Assembly: GCA_023055355.1 (NCBI GenBank)
Contig: JALJCS010000015.1
Location: 10,099,501 to 10,163,500, forward strand
DNA from: Agelaius tricolor
Taxonomy: Eukaryota; Chordata; Aves; Passeriformes; Icteridae
Direction of reading: 5' to 3'
DNA: 64,000 bases
Under the pieces are notes generated by a model. That model was not told the DNA's origin and ran no database searches. It worked only from the letters and a program-made list of their open reading frames with translations. The position numbers and the translations under genes were made by a program. Each line of letters opens with the position of its first letter. The first letter of the stretch is position 1. This document shows, in pieces, positions 1 to 13,651 of this stretch.

Positions 1-3000
1 TGAAGTTGCACTGCTTGGTTTCTCAGAATCTCATCCTGCCTGAGTATTGCTGACATAGAACTGATGAATGCACAGCAATGAAGTACAGAATGAGAATGTC
101 ACTTGATCTTTATATATTACACTTTTCCTTTCAGATCCTCATAGAAATTAGGAGTGAGTCAGTTTGGGAGACTGAAATTTCACCAAGATCAATACAAAAG
201 AAATTAAAGATGGTGAATTAACTATAAAGACTATTAGTGCTCATGAGTTACATTCAAGGTAAAAGACTACACTTGAACAGAAATTAAAGGGATAAACAAA
301 GACAGCTCATTAGCTTACTTAATTTTCCCTTTTATGCATATACTTACAGAAGTTTGGTGGTTTCTTTCCAGTAAAAGCATAAGTTCTATAGCTCACTCAG
401 AACTAGAATCTTAATTCTCTAGAAAACTTTAAAGTTCCACACATTAGATACATGGCACATCATTCCACTGACATGAAACAGTTTTCCTCTGAGAATGTAG
501 CAGGCAGTAAACAACTCAGAAATAACATATTCCTCAAACCTGAGTTCAACTTGAATCTTATGGAAGATGTTCAATTGCACCTGCTCAGAATCCAAAATCA
601 ATTGTGATGCCTTTAAAATCTCCATCCTGTATGGGACAGTGCAGAATCTCCATGTGCTTGGAGATTTTTCTACAACTGTCCTCTGAAGGGTAAATCCCAC
701 TGAAGAGGCAGCCTATGAAGGAAAGTTAATATCACCACAGTACTTGTCTGGCCGTGCAGGAATGGTGTACAGGGACCCTGCTGTGCTTACAGCAGCACCA
801 GAGCCAAAAAATCCTACTGTGTTTGCAAAAATAACTGGCTTATTTTGGAGCCAGAGTTGGTTCTTTTATGTCCTGACTCAAAATATAACAAATCTTTATA
901 ACAGTTTGTTGCTGTTGTGGTAGGGGTTTTTTGTGTTTGTTTGGGTTTTTGGTTTTTTTGTGTTTTTTTTTTTTTTTTTTTAATAACAGAATTTATTGTA
1001 AACTATTCAGAAGAATGATACCAGGTTTGGCCCCAACCCAGCAAAGCACATGTTTAACCTTCTGCATGTCACTAGTTTCTGAAATCAATGGGACTGCTTG
1101 CAGCCTGAGAGTAAATCATGTGCTTCAGTGCTCCACCACAATAAGACCTTTACAATTGTTGTCTTCTGTACAGATAATTCTAGGAACCCTCACAGAGACT
1201 CAATGACTTTCACAGATGATGAAGAATCTCTGCTATAGGTGGGAGGAAACCTTGCTAAACACCTCTTTTTACAGCTTTACAGCCTTACCTTCAATTTCTT
1301 TGTCAACCTGGTACCAGAAATGAAGCCTTGTTGGAGACACAGATTAGCCAGGAGCAGAGGGAGCTGGATGCATTTCTAAAAGGAAGGCCTTACCTGGCAA
1401 ACAAAGGAAGGAAGTTGGACATGTATAATAAAATAATTGTAGATATGTAAATTATAAGTGCAACAAATAAAGGGCTCCTGTAGCTTTGATGCTGAAAACA
1501 GTTTGTGCTGTTTTTTCCCAAAGAACAAAAGACTTGTACTGGTGCAAGACAGCCTTCAAAGAAAGTATTTGGGGTACAGAATTTCATTCATGAAAGTATC
1601 ATTGAACACTTTTACTTGCTCTACAAAGCATGAGCAGCTCTTCAGAGATCAAGCGCTGTGGAAAGCTTGGAGCAAGGTGCAGCTTGACTGTTTGCATGGG
1701 GTGGGTGATGAACAGTTTCACTTAGAATACTGCAAGTACCCCAAATTACTGAAAACACCTTTGGAATACCAGGACCTATATCACTAAGGTTGATAGTTTT
1801 ACAAAATAATCATCTCTGTTTTCTCTAGGAGAAAAATCACTGAAATTTGGATAGACTCAGTCTTAAAAGCACAAAACCTCAAGAAGATAGAAATTAAATT
1901 GGCAGGTTTTTTCCTAAATATTTTTATGACTTGCCCAGCCAATACCTAACAAATGGCTTCACTTTAGCAAGAAAAATTAGCCTTCCTCTTCTGAAAAACA
2001 AACCTTTTTTTTTTCTTTTTGTGCAACAAAACCCAGAGATTCAGACCTACTTGTTACTGGCTGAAGAGCCCTCTCCAACAAGAAATCAGTTTCTGATGAA
2101 ACCTATGTGCATTTATGGTGAGAAACCACTCTCAGCTTCACCTCAGGATGCTGAAGTGTTTTATGAGCTAGTGTTTGTGGTGTGAGCCTGAAAAATACTA
2201 TTTAGCATCTTCCCCCCCAAAAAACCACACAGACGGACACACACTCTCAGCCACAGAGCAAATCATCCCAGAGTTTGGCAGGGAAGAAGTGGAGCAGGGT
2301 TCTGCTGAGCATTGGCTGGATTAGTACCTATGATCTCATTTTCTTCCAGTCATACCTGCATGCACCCAGCAGCTCCTGCCAGGCTGTGGGTGAGACTCAC
2401 ACAGCTGAGAGCCCTCCCTGGCTCCTCCTTACCTGCAGTGCCTTTATTCGGGCTGCAAAATGGCAAATCTTTAACTGTGCCGAGCTTGACCAATTCACCT
2501 CCATGTGTGGGCAGGGCTGCTGCTCCTTGAGCATGGTGAAAGTGCCCTGTGCCCTTCCATTTGCAGCTGGGAAGAACCCTGCCCTGCTCCTAGAGTGAGG
2601 AGGAATTTGTGAATAGAATATTGCCTGGATGTGCTGGTGAAAATGAAGCAGTGCTCAGGGTACTTTGCCTCTCTGATGTTTGATTTGCCTGCTTCACTTT
2701 GCATCCTTTCTCAGGCAACAGCACTGGAGGTTTATCCATGGTAACTTCTCCATCCACGTTGCTTTTTTTGAAGGGGAGAGATGCCTTGAATTCACTATGA
2801 GAGGTAAAAAACTAATTCCTAGCACCCACACCTGCCTGAGTTCAGTGATGTATTTCAGCCCTGCACATCTGACATGCAGTAAAATATCAGCATCTTACAG
2901 TACCAGATACTAATTAGAAAAAGAAATGTGTTAGATGTCAGGCCTCAAGAAAGCAAACTTAACATTCTGACAGCAGCTGGAGAGTGATAGCCATAATCAA

Positions 3001-5029
3001 GCATTGTCCCTGCTTAGATCTGTGCCAAACAACCTCGCTTACTTCCAGCTAATTCTCCATCTGAGACGATCTTTCTTTACGATTCCAAAGAAACATGTTG
3101 TCAGTTCCCACCTGCTGGCACTGCTAGAAATAAAACCCCAGTTGATCGGATGCAATAGGTCAGCAGAGTAGTGCATTGAACTGTTGTTTGTGCTTCCAAG
3201 CTGTGTTAGAGGGGCTTCACTAACATTTATTAACCCTTTCTCAAATCGTGGCTTTTGTTGTGCTTTTATAAAGCAGGAAGGTTTCAAGGATGAAAACACA
3301 TCTTTTTAGGAATTTCAAAGGAAGCAAAATTTGGGCTTGCTGCCAGGCTAAAAGTTCGATATCATTTGAAAACCAAAATATATTAGAGAAGAAAGAAAAT
3401 GCAGATGTCAGCCTAGTGACACAGAGTAATCTATTTGCTCAGTGCTTGTATTTTCCTACCAATTTTGTATTTTTCAAAAAGGACAATAAAAGAATTGTGC
3501 TCACTGCTAATTAATGACAAGCTGGTAAAAGCATCTATCCATTGTTCCATTTATTTCTTCATTTCCAGCAGTTAACAGCCCTGTTCTGAAATGAATCAAT
3601 GTCGTTTACACAATGTTGTCACCCCTATTGTTTCTTTATCATCCTTGCATTTTCATAAATTGGAGGTGTTAATGGCTTCTCTCAGAGCTCTAAAATGTAT
3701 GCAAAATGGTAATCCATCCCCTAAACAATTCACATTTAGGCAGGCACCCTCTTAAATATGTTTACTATTAAAATGAATCCTTTGTTTGGATCTAACCCTA
3801 TCTGTTTGTTTTCTAAACACTGAATCGTAGCAGGTATGCGGAGTCTCATTTTAAGTAGGGACTATCAAGTAACCCTGTCCTTTCAGGAACCTGGTGATTT
3901 GTCTATAGAGATGAAAGAGTTTTGGGTTTTTTTCTTAAGGAGTCATATTGTGTATCTATGAAATTGCCAGTCAGATTTTGAAGGAAAAACCAAGGGTTTG
4001 GTGCAAAGATTACTAATGCAAGGAAAATACATTTACTGCCCTTCGTGGTCTTTGGTCTGGGCCCGAGTAACAGCACTATGTGCCCTCTCAGAGACTGGAA
4101 AGGAAACCATGACATTTATCCAGCGTGCTTTAAAAGCAGCAGACTGTCCTTGCTGATAGCTTTAATATCTTTGTTATTTAGAACTGCAAGAGAATTAGTG
4201 CTCAAATCTTTGCATGATTGGGATTGTAAAGTTTGTGGGACAGGTTGCACCTTATTGTCTATGCAGAGATCTCCATAGGCACCTGGACAGCTGCTTCCAA
4301 CATTCTGTAGTTTGTATCAAGTTAGATGTGCTTGCTCTTAATTATATTTTATAAGCTTTTACAAGTAAATTCTGCTCAGCCTAATGGCTTCACCCCTCTG
4401 AAATATTTTTTCCATTTCTTTTTGAAAAAGTCACTATCAATGCTAATACTTTATATGCACTTTCCTAAGCCTGATTCAAAATCATTTAAATCATTGAGTT
4501 TCATTTCATTGCTATTATATTCCTTTAGGTCAGCACCAAAATGAGCAGCATCAAAACAACTTTCTAGGAATTATATTCAGTTAAAGGATAATATCCAGAA
4601 TCAAGGTGCAAACCTCTTAAAATGAGATTTCAAACATATTCTGATCTGAGTAAGGTACCGTTTGATGAGATATTATTCTGGCATAAGGACCAAGATGAAA
4701 AAGAAAAAACGCAAAACGTTAAAACTGAAATAGCTCACAAATAGATGGGGAAGCATTTCAATAACTTAAAGGAAAAGAGCATTGATGGCAACAGAAGCAG
4801 CAATCTGAATAAAAACCTAAAACCAAAACAATACTTAAAACATCGTTTGTGTATTTCTGTTTAATTCACTTTTGTTTCGTGGTGCAGAATCTGTATTGCT
4901 TAGAAGTGACACTGAAGTTCTCCAACAATGTCTGATTGTGTGCTCCGTGCTGCTTAAAGGATGGATCCTTGGAGTACTGACACAGAGAGAGAAGATCAAG
5001 GCTTGGCAGTGACCGTAACATGCTGCTAC
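1..5029. other. non-coding, no gene seen
   Basis: AT-rich sequence with a T/G low-complexity run near 0.9 kb and a slightly GC-richer patch at 2.28-2.60 kb ('tcctgccaggctgtgggtga'). That patch gives two overlapping plus-strand chance frames and one minus-strand frame. No transposon or exon signal is recognised. The 3,540-3,880 stretch is repeat-free and may be constrained. Confidence 0.5.
899..982. repeat. T/G-rich low-complexity run ending in poly-T
   Basis: 'tttgtttgggtttttggttt' type sequence leads into a T run of about 19 (963-981). CR1 does not leave A tails, so this is more likely simple sequence or the tail of some other old minus-strand retroposon. The 91-codon plus-strand frame starting at 931 translates this run and is not a gene. 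Confidence 0.85.
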
Positions 5030-5395
5030 CCAGCAGGCAAACACTGGAGTCGAGCAGCTGCACCAAGGCGGCTTGTGCTGCCTTTTCCCTTTATGCTCTT
5101 GTTTTGGCTTGTGTTAATCACCCATTGTTCTAGGTGGGAGAGCTAAATTAAAGCACGGGGCGATCGAATAGAGCTCCCATTCAATTAGAGGAAGCAGGTC
5201 ACCGCAAATTCTGCTGCACAACGAGGTGATAAGCAGGAATTAGAAGCATACCTGGAGAGAGGTGTACTATTTAAAAGTAGGCACATCGGCCTAATTTTAA
5301 CTAAGGTTAAATGAAAATGCTTTGTAGTTTTCCGAAATGTTCAACATCCTTTAGCACTAAACAATGTAAATCTCTGAAGTCTTCCTTTTGCTATC
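5030..5395. promoter_or_regulatory. candidate conserved non-coding block
   Basis: This stretch has several CpGs, including three within 'cacggggcgatcgaatag', plus 'gtcgagcag', 'aaggcggct', 'caccgcaaat', 'aacgaggtg', 'catcggcc' and 'tccgaaat'. The window otherwise averages only a few CpGs per 300 bp. A homeodomain-type core 'tcaattagagg' is present. No transposon or coding frame explains the density. Confidence 0.35.
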
Positions 5396-5894
5396 AATTT
5401 TTAAGGGTAGAAGCGTAGCCTAATGGGAAGATAAAAAAGACAAATGGGCAGAAATAAAAAAAAAAAAATCACCTTGATTTTTGTGCACCGTTTTGGGATA
5501 ATCTTCAGTGTGCTCATGCCAGCCAAATTAGATTGCCATTTCATGAATAAGCATGGAAAGAAGTTTGACTGTGTAGAACTTTCAGCCTGACACGTGGGAT
5601 CCCCCAATGAGGGAAGTCACTGACAATCATGGCTGTATTTAGATAGACTTTCTGTCAAATAAAAAATGGCAGCTTTCAGACGTTTCATAAGAATAACCAT
5701 TCTCATAAGATTTCAAACCAAATGCTCTTGGGCACGGAGGTTTTGAATAGACTTTGAATGTGAATCTGAAACTGTCACATCCTCAGAGCTCCTGAGAGTT
5801 TGCCAAGCATTCCTCATTAGCTTTGCCTAAACTCTGTGGGATCTGGGGATAGCAGCATACACTTTTAAGAAGGTGGGCTGGGATTATTTGGTCC

Positions 5895-5952
5895 ACAATC
5901 ACAGAACCCCTAGGTTGGAAGAGACCTTTAAGATCATTAAGTCCAACCAAAA
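5895..5952 (-). mobile_element. CR1 LINE 3'-end fragment, antisense
   Basis: The plus strand reads 'caatcacagaacccctagg', then 'ttggaagagacctttaagat', then 'cattaagtccaacc'. This is the reverse complement of the conserved 3' end of bird CR1 elements. The match fades after about 5,950, although weakly similar sequence may continue to about 6,050. It is a short 5'-truncated, non-coding copy, which is the usual state of CR1 in birds. Confidence 0.85.
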
Positions 5953-8369
5953 TCTACTCAATTATGTGAGCTCTTGAGCTAAATTAGTGGTTACACCTTT
6001 CAAGGAGTCTTATGGACACATCTGCACTATGGGGACACCTCTCAGGCTTTTTATTAGGTATATGTACCAGGAAATCCCTCTATGGCATGTGGAGTACACC
6101 TTTCCTGACTAGAACAACACAGATTGAAGGATAAAGGGTCAGTGTCATATCCATGTAGGAGTTAATTTCTCTTGATGTGATGATATTAAAGTGAATATCT
6201 GGGACCTTCACAAGATGTGATTTGGAAACAGATATCAGCATTTCTCCAAAGAGCAATAATGCATGCAGTCCAGGGATGCAAATAAATTGGAAATACTATT
6301 CTCCAACTATAGCTAGAAATGACAAAGTTATTTATGCACAAACCCATCCTCTTCCTGTGGCATAATGCAATATTGGAGGCTTCCAGGCTCCTGCACTGCC
6401 ATGTCCTCTATTTGCCATACTCTGTCCTGAGACAGATCCCTGTGTTTTGTGGTGCATGAGGAGTGGACATTTTTGATTCAAGGCAAGTACCGACAAACTG
6501 TATGTGAATTAATGAAAGGAGGAAAGAGACAGATCTGCAGCTGGTTTCTATAGATTTCAACTTAAATATTTTAAACTTATAGAAATGGACAATATAGCTT
6601 TATCTGTGTTTAATCCAATGAGCATAACCATCAAACATAACCTAAAAAAATCAGGATTTCCTATTACCTCACTTAAATATGATGGAATTCTCTCCACAAG
6701 AAAGCAAGCAGCAGCATTTCTCTGTTCTGAGACTGTTCTAAGTCATAGACACAAGGCAAAATAATCAAACATACATTGTTGTTTGCCAGAAGAGTCCTCA
6801 AGTATTCTGCAACATATATTTTTCAGAGGTATCACCTGAAAAATTTATCCTTGAATAAGATTGAAATGTGAGGTCTAGCAAGGTATTCTGAGTCTGGATT
6901 TTTTAAACCTAATTCTGTTGCAAATGTAACTACTCTGATTGTTTTGATTTAATCAAAACTGGCTGTTAAATCTCTAATTCTAATGTCTTTTCAATCTTTG
7001 CTCAAAGTGACACATATGTACTCTGTGACTGTGCATTGTGAAGGTAACAACTTGTTATTTGGCCTATCAGTTATTGAATATTCAGCCCCTTGTTGGAATT
7101 GTTCAAAATGTAAAACTATTTCTGCCTTTATAATTCCTGTCTCTCAATTCATCCTTAGAGATCTTTTCCAGAAAACAATTAAGAAAAATACAGTGTATTT
7201 TTAACTTCTGAGGCTGAAGGTTTCCAGACTTGCTTTGTAGTTAAAGGAAAAAAAGAATAAGGAGGAGGAAGAATAAAGTATATATTTCATCCTCTAATGA
7301 TAAGCCAATATTGAAATATACTTGTTTTTAAAGATTTAGTCAACAGCTTAATACAGATATAAAATAGTCCAGGTATTAAGATAACCACAGGAGTTACCAA
7401 TCCCATTTTTATATTAGTACTTGTTATTCTCTGAAAAATGAAAAATTAGTTAAACCCCACAAATATTAGTTCTGGGTTTTTTTTTTTTTTCTTTTAGCAG
7501 ACATCTAAGTTCATCATGTCTTTACGCCTCAGCATAATCAGAAGAAAGAATTTTAGTTGGTGAACTCTGTTCAATCCATTGAGGAAAAAAAATCCCTACT
7601 TACACAAGCCAGTTAAGGCTTATACTTAAAAGAATCACCAAGAAATTTACATTAAAATTTCATAATAAGCATTAAGATCTTCAAGTAAGGCTATCAAATA
7701 CAAAATCAGACCATTGTAATTAAGGCTATCTTAGCAGTTTTGCAGAAATAATTGCCAACCCTCACATATGTCACATACAGCCATCTACATGCATGGCCAG
7801 AGTGAATTGGGACTGTGTCAGCTGATTATTTCTGTAATCAAACATCCCTTTGATTAAATGAAGCATTGCTTGAAAATCATTGAATGGAATTAAACAGAGA
7901 GTATTTTTAAAATTGTTTCTAGCTACCATCACTGTTGGGAACATTTAAAGTCTTGTTCATATTTGGTTTGGGTTTTTTTCATTTATCATTGAGAGCAGCT
8001 GTCATGACTGGACAAGTCAGCATTTTTATGTCATTTGTGTACAGAAAAATTGTTGTGCTCTCTGCCTAACAAATCCTTAACCTCTCACTGATAAATTATC
8101 TACAGAATTTAACCACAGTTTGTTCACAGTTTCATATTCCATCAAGCAAACTAGAAAAAAGCATTCTTAGCCAAAGGATGAAGAGTTCTGTGCGTCTGGT
8201 CTAAATCTCAGTGAAATCAGTAGAGACTCCTCCAGACTTTGGTAGGCTCTGAATGAAGCTCTAGGTGTACATTAGCTTTAGAGACACATTCTTTTGGTGT
8301 TATTTTTGTGGTCTTGTGCCACCTACCCAATAGACTTGTTTGCACTTGCTGGGCTGGGCTCTGACTCCA
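5953..8369. other. non-coding, nothing specific seen
   Basis: AT-rich sequence following the CR1 fragment at 5.9 kb. It has short T runs (for example near 7,477-7,490) and no exon-like open frame, with a single chance plus-strand frame of 73 codons near 7.0-7.2 kb. Confidence 0.5.
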
Positions 8370-9130
8370 GTGAACGGATCATGTCTACTCTTATTTAGCT
8401 TTGATTAACATCATTAACCTATCATGCACTGGAGCGACTTGCAGAGCAAATTGGCCAATTTCAGCAAGCCACATAAAGCAAAGAACAGCTTGGATTGTCA
8501 GATAAACATACCCAGAGGTGCAGTTAGGATGCTGAAATTATTAGGTGAATGATAGGAAGCCAAAAAATCAGTGAGCCACTTGAGCAGAGAGTATAAACAT
8601 AAATATCCAAAAGCATGCCACAGTGCCTGCGTATTTTATGTTGATGTGCCAATACATTATCTGCTAAGGGTTTATTTAAACCATTTTTGTATTCTCTGCA
8701 ATTCATTTATCTGCATAAAGAAGAGCCACTAACAGGACAGTGCCTTATGAACAAGCAACCCTGTATGTTTTCCACTGCTGTTTATAATTCTTCATGCTCA
8801 TATCTACAATTCATGAGCAAATTGGCTCGTGAATGTTTCCATAAAGGTTGAACAAAGTATGGTGCTGTTAACACTCGCACTGTCATGCACAGAATCAAAA
8901 TGTGCCCACTCTCATTCTATTCATCACAGCTCAAAGACATTTTGGCAATGATATTATCCAAATATTATTAAAACTTTGAACCCTGTCCCCATAAATTATA
9001 GCAAAATGGCTTCAGAGCCATTAGGCAAGGAGGATGTATGGGCTCCAGTTGCTTTGGAGTAATTATGTGCTTAAAAGGAAGCGTGGCTAAGCATTCTACC
9101 AGTAAAACGAGAAAAGCTATGATCATTTGT
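8370..9130. promoter_or_regulatory. candidate conserved non-coding block
   Basis: About 760 bp of complex, repeat-free sequence with scattered retained CpGs and clustered homeodomain-type TAAT/ATTA cores ('gattaacatcattaacc', 'aattattaggtgaatg', 'gccattaggc'). No open frame of note is present apart from a 60-codon minus-strand chance frame. The annotation is inferred from composition only. Confidence 0.3.
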
Positions 9131-9452
9131 TACTGTTTCAGTGCTGTACACAGTATTGCTCACACAGGTCAAGCCAACCTTACAGCAGGACAATTATCTG
9201 CCTAGAGAGACCAAACATCTGTTATTAAGTACGCAGAGGCACCACTGCAGCATGCTAGAAATCTTGTCCACTTCATTGGTTTGGCTTACGGTAATGCACT
9301 TCAAACACTTGGCTAACTCTGTACAACATCCCCCTTTCTTATTGTTACTGCAACAGTTCAGCTTTGAAATATGCAGTACCTTCACTCCCCCATTACTTCC
9401 TTTAATATGTGCACAGCTGTTAAAGATGATGGTGTAACTTAAGATGAGTTGC

Positions 9453-9500
9453 TCTTTCTCTTCTCTTTTCTCTCTCTCCCCCCCCTTCTCTTCTTTCTTC
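9453..9500. repeat. 48-nt uninterrupted polypyrimidine tract
   Basis: Every base is C or T. It runs through 'tctcttctcttttctctctc', a run of C, and 'ttctcttctttcttc'. Such tracts can form triplex DNA under supercoiling. It is also responsible for the glutamate/arginine-rich minus-strand chance frame at 9,194-9,502. Confidence 0.95.
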
Positions 9501-11287
9501 AAAATGTGTTCTGAACATTCCTGTACATTTTTAAGTTACCCACTGAGAGTGACTGTGGAGAATATGAGTGGTGCAAAAGTGCAGGGACACACAGTTTTTA
9601 CAATATAAAACAAAAGCTGTTTGATTTCAAACATTCCCATAGCTGGCTGAAGAGGCAAAGGACTCATTTTTACACAATGGTTATAAAATAATGTGTTTAA
9701 AACAAACAACAGCACAAGGAACAGACACCACTTCCCTGCACTCACTGACAAATGGGTAGAACCATCCACTCGTGCCAGGCTGATTATTCACCTGAAGTGA
9801 GGAGATTCTGAACTCTACACAATTTACTCCACTTTTTAAAAGCTCTGATGTTAATATACAACTATTTCCCCCTCTGATAGAAATTGGAGATGTAAGTGAC
9901 ACATTTGCTTTCACAGGGCATAGCAAGAAATGTAAAAGAGTAATGAATGGGTGGCAGAGATGTCAGGGTTAGAAATTAGATCTATTTTATCTGTCTTGGG
10001 TTTTTCTGAGCAGCCTATCACAGTGTGATAATCAAAACTTTGAAGGAGATTTTAAGTGGGAGAACTACAGAAATCAAAGATCCTAGAAATTTTTTTTTTC
10101 ATGCTTTGAGGAAAACTGTGCTGCTTCTGCATTTGCTTTATATGCACTGTACTGTAGAAAGAGGAGCTGATACAACTGACAGATTTATGCCATCCTGAGA
10201 TTCTATCAGCACACACTTCTCTTTAAAGAAACCCAGATTTCCTTATGTTAAAAGCAAATGAGAATAATACTCTGGGGTGAAAAACACAGGTCTACACTGC
10301 TGCATTGAGAGGTAGAAAAGTGAACATGATCACAAAAGCTTAAAACAATCCTATGTCAAAGATGACATTATTTTGTAATCCAGATTTTTTTGCCCCATAG
10401 AGGAAAAAGGCTCTGGAGGAAAAGTCATACCTCATCACTATGATACATGGCTCACTTCAGCCATTCCCATCTACATTATGCTCCCTTTTCATTTTCTGGG
10501 CCTGCGAATAAAAGGCCAGTTAGGCAGAAAGTTTGAAACTGGATCAGCAAAGAGTGTGTCTTCTGTCTGAACTTTATATTTACTCATGCCTAGCCTCAAA
10601 GGAATTATAGAATCAATTCAAAATATACCTATAAAAATATTTTAATTAGCTTTTTTATAATATTTAGTATTTTGAAACTCAAATATACAAGGTAAATTTT
10701 AAAAGAAATTATTTAAGATTTAGACACATTTTCCATGAATATTTATCTGATTTAACTTTGAATCACTTGATTACATCCTTTTGAGTCCCTAAAGACAATA
10801 AATAAACATGATAGGACAGAAAAAATGACATTTTAAAATTTGGAACACCACAGAAATCAATGGGAGCTTTGTTTAAAAACCACAGGAGACTCTGGTTATG
10901 ACAGAAATAGTTTTCTGTCTCAAATCACTACAGTTTATAAGTACTTATGATAATCCAGGTGTTTTTTTTCAAAATGGGGCCATGAATTTACTGATAAGAC
11001 TTGTCCAAAAGAAGAGTTTATACATGTCCCATACATATTTACTTCTTTACAAAATGGGCATTTACACAGTGCAGATGTATAAATTAAAGATACATCAAAC
11101 TCAGCTTTACGGAATATATCAAACCAAGCTCATGAACTCAGTTTTTTCTAATTCATTTAAATACCATTAGCAACCAAGCAGGATAATTGAAGCTCTACTG
11201 TAAAATAACACTGTTTCTCAATATGTTCACAAATAGAGGTGCATAACTTTTGTGTCAGTGTAAGAGAAGTGACAATAGCTGATTTAG
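9501..11287. other. non-coding, very AT-rich
   Basis: Contains a particularly AT-rich stretch at about 10,615-10,760 ('cctataaaaatattttaatt'). Open frames here are short and lack splice context. No repeat family is recognised. Confidence 0.5.
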
Positions 11288-11480
11288 AGTCACAGGATTG
11301 TTTAGTCTGGACAAGATCTCTCAGATTATCAAGTCCAATCAGCACTGCCAAGGCCACTACTGAACCATGTCCCTAAATGCCACATCCACATGTCTTTTAA
11401 ACACCTCCAGGGATCCAGATGGTATTCCACCACTTAACTGGGAAAACTGTTCCAATGTTTGCAACCCTTTCAGTGAATTT
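11288..11480 (-). mobile_element. CR1 LINE 3' fragment, antisense, about 190 bp
   Basis: In the expected antisense order the plus strand shows 'gtcacaggattgtttagtct', 'tatcaagtccaatcagcact', 'gccaaggccactactgaacc', 'atgtccctaaatgccacatc' and 'cacctccagggatccaga', ending 'gcaaccctttcagtgaa'. This is the longest and clearest CR1 copy in the window. It is 5'-truncated and diverged, without coding capacity. The small minus-strand open frame overlapping it (11,157-11,357) is an artefact. Confidence 0.9.
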
Positions 11481-11597
11481 GAGGTCTAGGACTGGGAAAT
11501 GAAACAGGAGAGAAGAAACTAGAGTTGTTCTACAAACTCCTACATTTTTTGGAAGACATTCCTTCTGAAGAATGAGACAATCAATTGTTTGGAGTTT

Positions 11598-11615
11598 GAA
11601 ACAATAAATTGTTTC
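11598..11615. repeat. short perfect inverted repeat
   Basis: 'gaaacaat', 'aa', 'attgtttc': 8-bp arms with a 2-nt spacer, about 120 bp after the CR1 fragment at 11.3-11.5 kb. Short enough to occur by chance. Confidence 0.85.
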
Positions 11616-13631
11616 TGGATCAGCAAAGTCACACTGGTGGTACTTGCATTGCTTTCTGTGGGCTGCTCAGTGGGAACCAGGCGATGCCTCACCTGCCAGC
11701 TGCAAGTGTACCACTTGTAAGAAACTAAAAAGCATGAGTTAAGGCTTCAAAAGAAGTTCCTTGAGATCACTAGATAAAAGAATTTCTGTAAATGCAAAGG
11801 TGGATTGAAAAAAAATCCCATGCAAAGAAAATTTCATAAATATTCAACCCTGAGTGATGGGTGCTGCACACAGTGCATATTAATTAATGCAGTCTTGCAT
11901 CTCCCTGCACTCTTTCTACGTAACTACTGTCAATCACAGCACTTCATAAAGCAGATACCACGTTAGCCTCTTGCACTACAGCTCTCCATGCAGTGAGAAA
12001 GTCTGCCCATTCAATCTTTGTGCTCAATTATACCATTTTTCTTTATTGTCTCATGGAAGGCAAATTACACACACCCAGTCACTTTACATTTTTTGTGCTG
12101 TGATCAAAGGTTTTGCCAAGAAATATTGCATTCTATGTAACATAAAAAAAAAAAAAATACAAGCTGGAGTATGAGAGAAATCTGTGACAGCATTTCAGAG
12201 TAGAGCTCAGAGTTAACACAGCAATAGTTCATCAAAGAACATCCTTCTTCTGACTGCCTTGCCCAATGCCAGCCTCAACACTTTTTCCATGCTCCCAAAT
12301 GTCTCTAACAGGCTAGCAGAACTTGATTTCATCCCTTAATATTTTTTCAAAATTCCATTTCCATATTTCATTTAAATACTGAGTGCCCTAGAGATGTAGA
12401 GCTACTGAAATATATTTCAAGCAAAGTTTTATCTCAACAAGTCTCTAGGAAAAGAGAAGAAACCCAATAAAAATAAAAAATCAGGTTAAAAAGGAGAAGC
12501 GTGGGAATGAGCTTGTCAAAGAGGGTTTTTGATCTGTCTCACAAAATATTTGACTATGTGAGGAGACAAGTACAAGTAGATGAAATTTTCCATATAAGAA
12601 AACTCCTCCACAGTCTAGTTTCAAAACAAAGAAGTACACACATTAATGTCAGCCGTTCTGTGCCAACTGATTAATTTTTGTAATCTTGTTTTAGGTTTCC
12701 TCTTCAATTGTCAGTTGTAGTTTCTTAAGAAATCTGCACGCAGCTGCATTTTTAAGCACTCTACTCAAATGAACTAATCTCTTATATTGTACTTGTCAAA
12801 AAAAAAAAACCCTTTCAATATTGTTTTCCCTTCAGAAGGAATAATTTATGGCAAAGAACATTTTCTCAAGACCTTTCCTTATCAGGAGGACATATGTGAA
12901 ACTGTGGGTATAATTTTGTACTATCTTTTGCCTGCTCGATAACAAACAGTTTGTGTTACTAAATCACTTCTTTATGCAGGTGGATGATAAAGCCATCCTT
13001 CAACCTGAAGAAAAATATTTCCTCATGCAACTAGGACTACACTTCCAAATTGCTCAGAAGAACAGATATTTTTGCAAACTTATTTTGAAGCTTTCCTATG
13101 TTGATATGACAAAGTCACTGCTTCCTGAGAGCAGCTGCCTGGTACTGCCATAAGGTATAGCCACTTTCAGACATTGTTTGTAAACAAAGGTTCTCCTGGG
13201 ACATAAAAAAATTACTCCAGGTATCAAGTAATTTCAAAGCCTCCATGAGAAATTTGAATATTCTTTTTGCTGTGGTAGCTGCTTTTTCTCACTTCTGGAT
13301 GGTGGTGGAGTTGGAAAATAACCTAAACAGTTAACATGCAATGAAAATTCAGTAGCCTACAGGGAAAAATCTTTCAGCCCATTTTTGAGAAGACAAACAT
13401 CCAACCAAAACATTAACAGTTTCAGTAAGCAATAATCACCCTGGTTAGCAATCTAAGCAGGGATTGTACAGACATGGTGATGAAGCTAAAATCGAATATT
13501 AGTATGGTCTTTCTAAGTTTAGTTGGTAGATTGAATCAGGAAAAGTGCCCTGTCTAGACAGCCTCAGCTTTGTAAATAGAGGAAAGACCCCATTCCCTGT
13601 TTATCCAGTCCTTTTATGTGTTCACCTGAAG

Positions 13632-13651
13632 ACACAGACACACACACACAT
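13632..13651. repeat. short CA microsatellite
   Basis: 'gacacagacacacacacaca', a short interrupted dinucleotide repeat. Confidence 0.8.

Noticed and set aside
931..1206. 91-codon plus-strand ORF with a poly-Phe start
   Set aside because: The start is a translation of the poly-T run; the remainder has no coding signature.
12953..13153. Possible exon after 'ttctttatgcag' near 12,970
   Set aside because: Poor pyrimidine tract, no good donor before the stop and no protein-like pattern.
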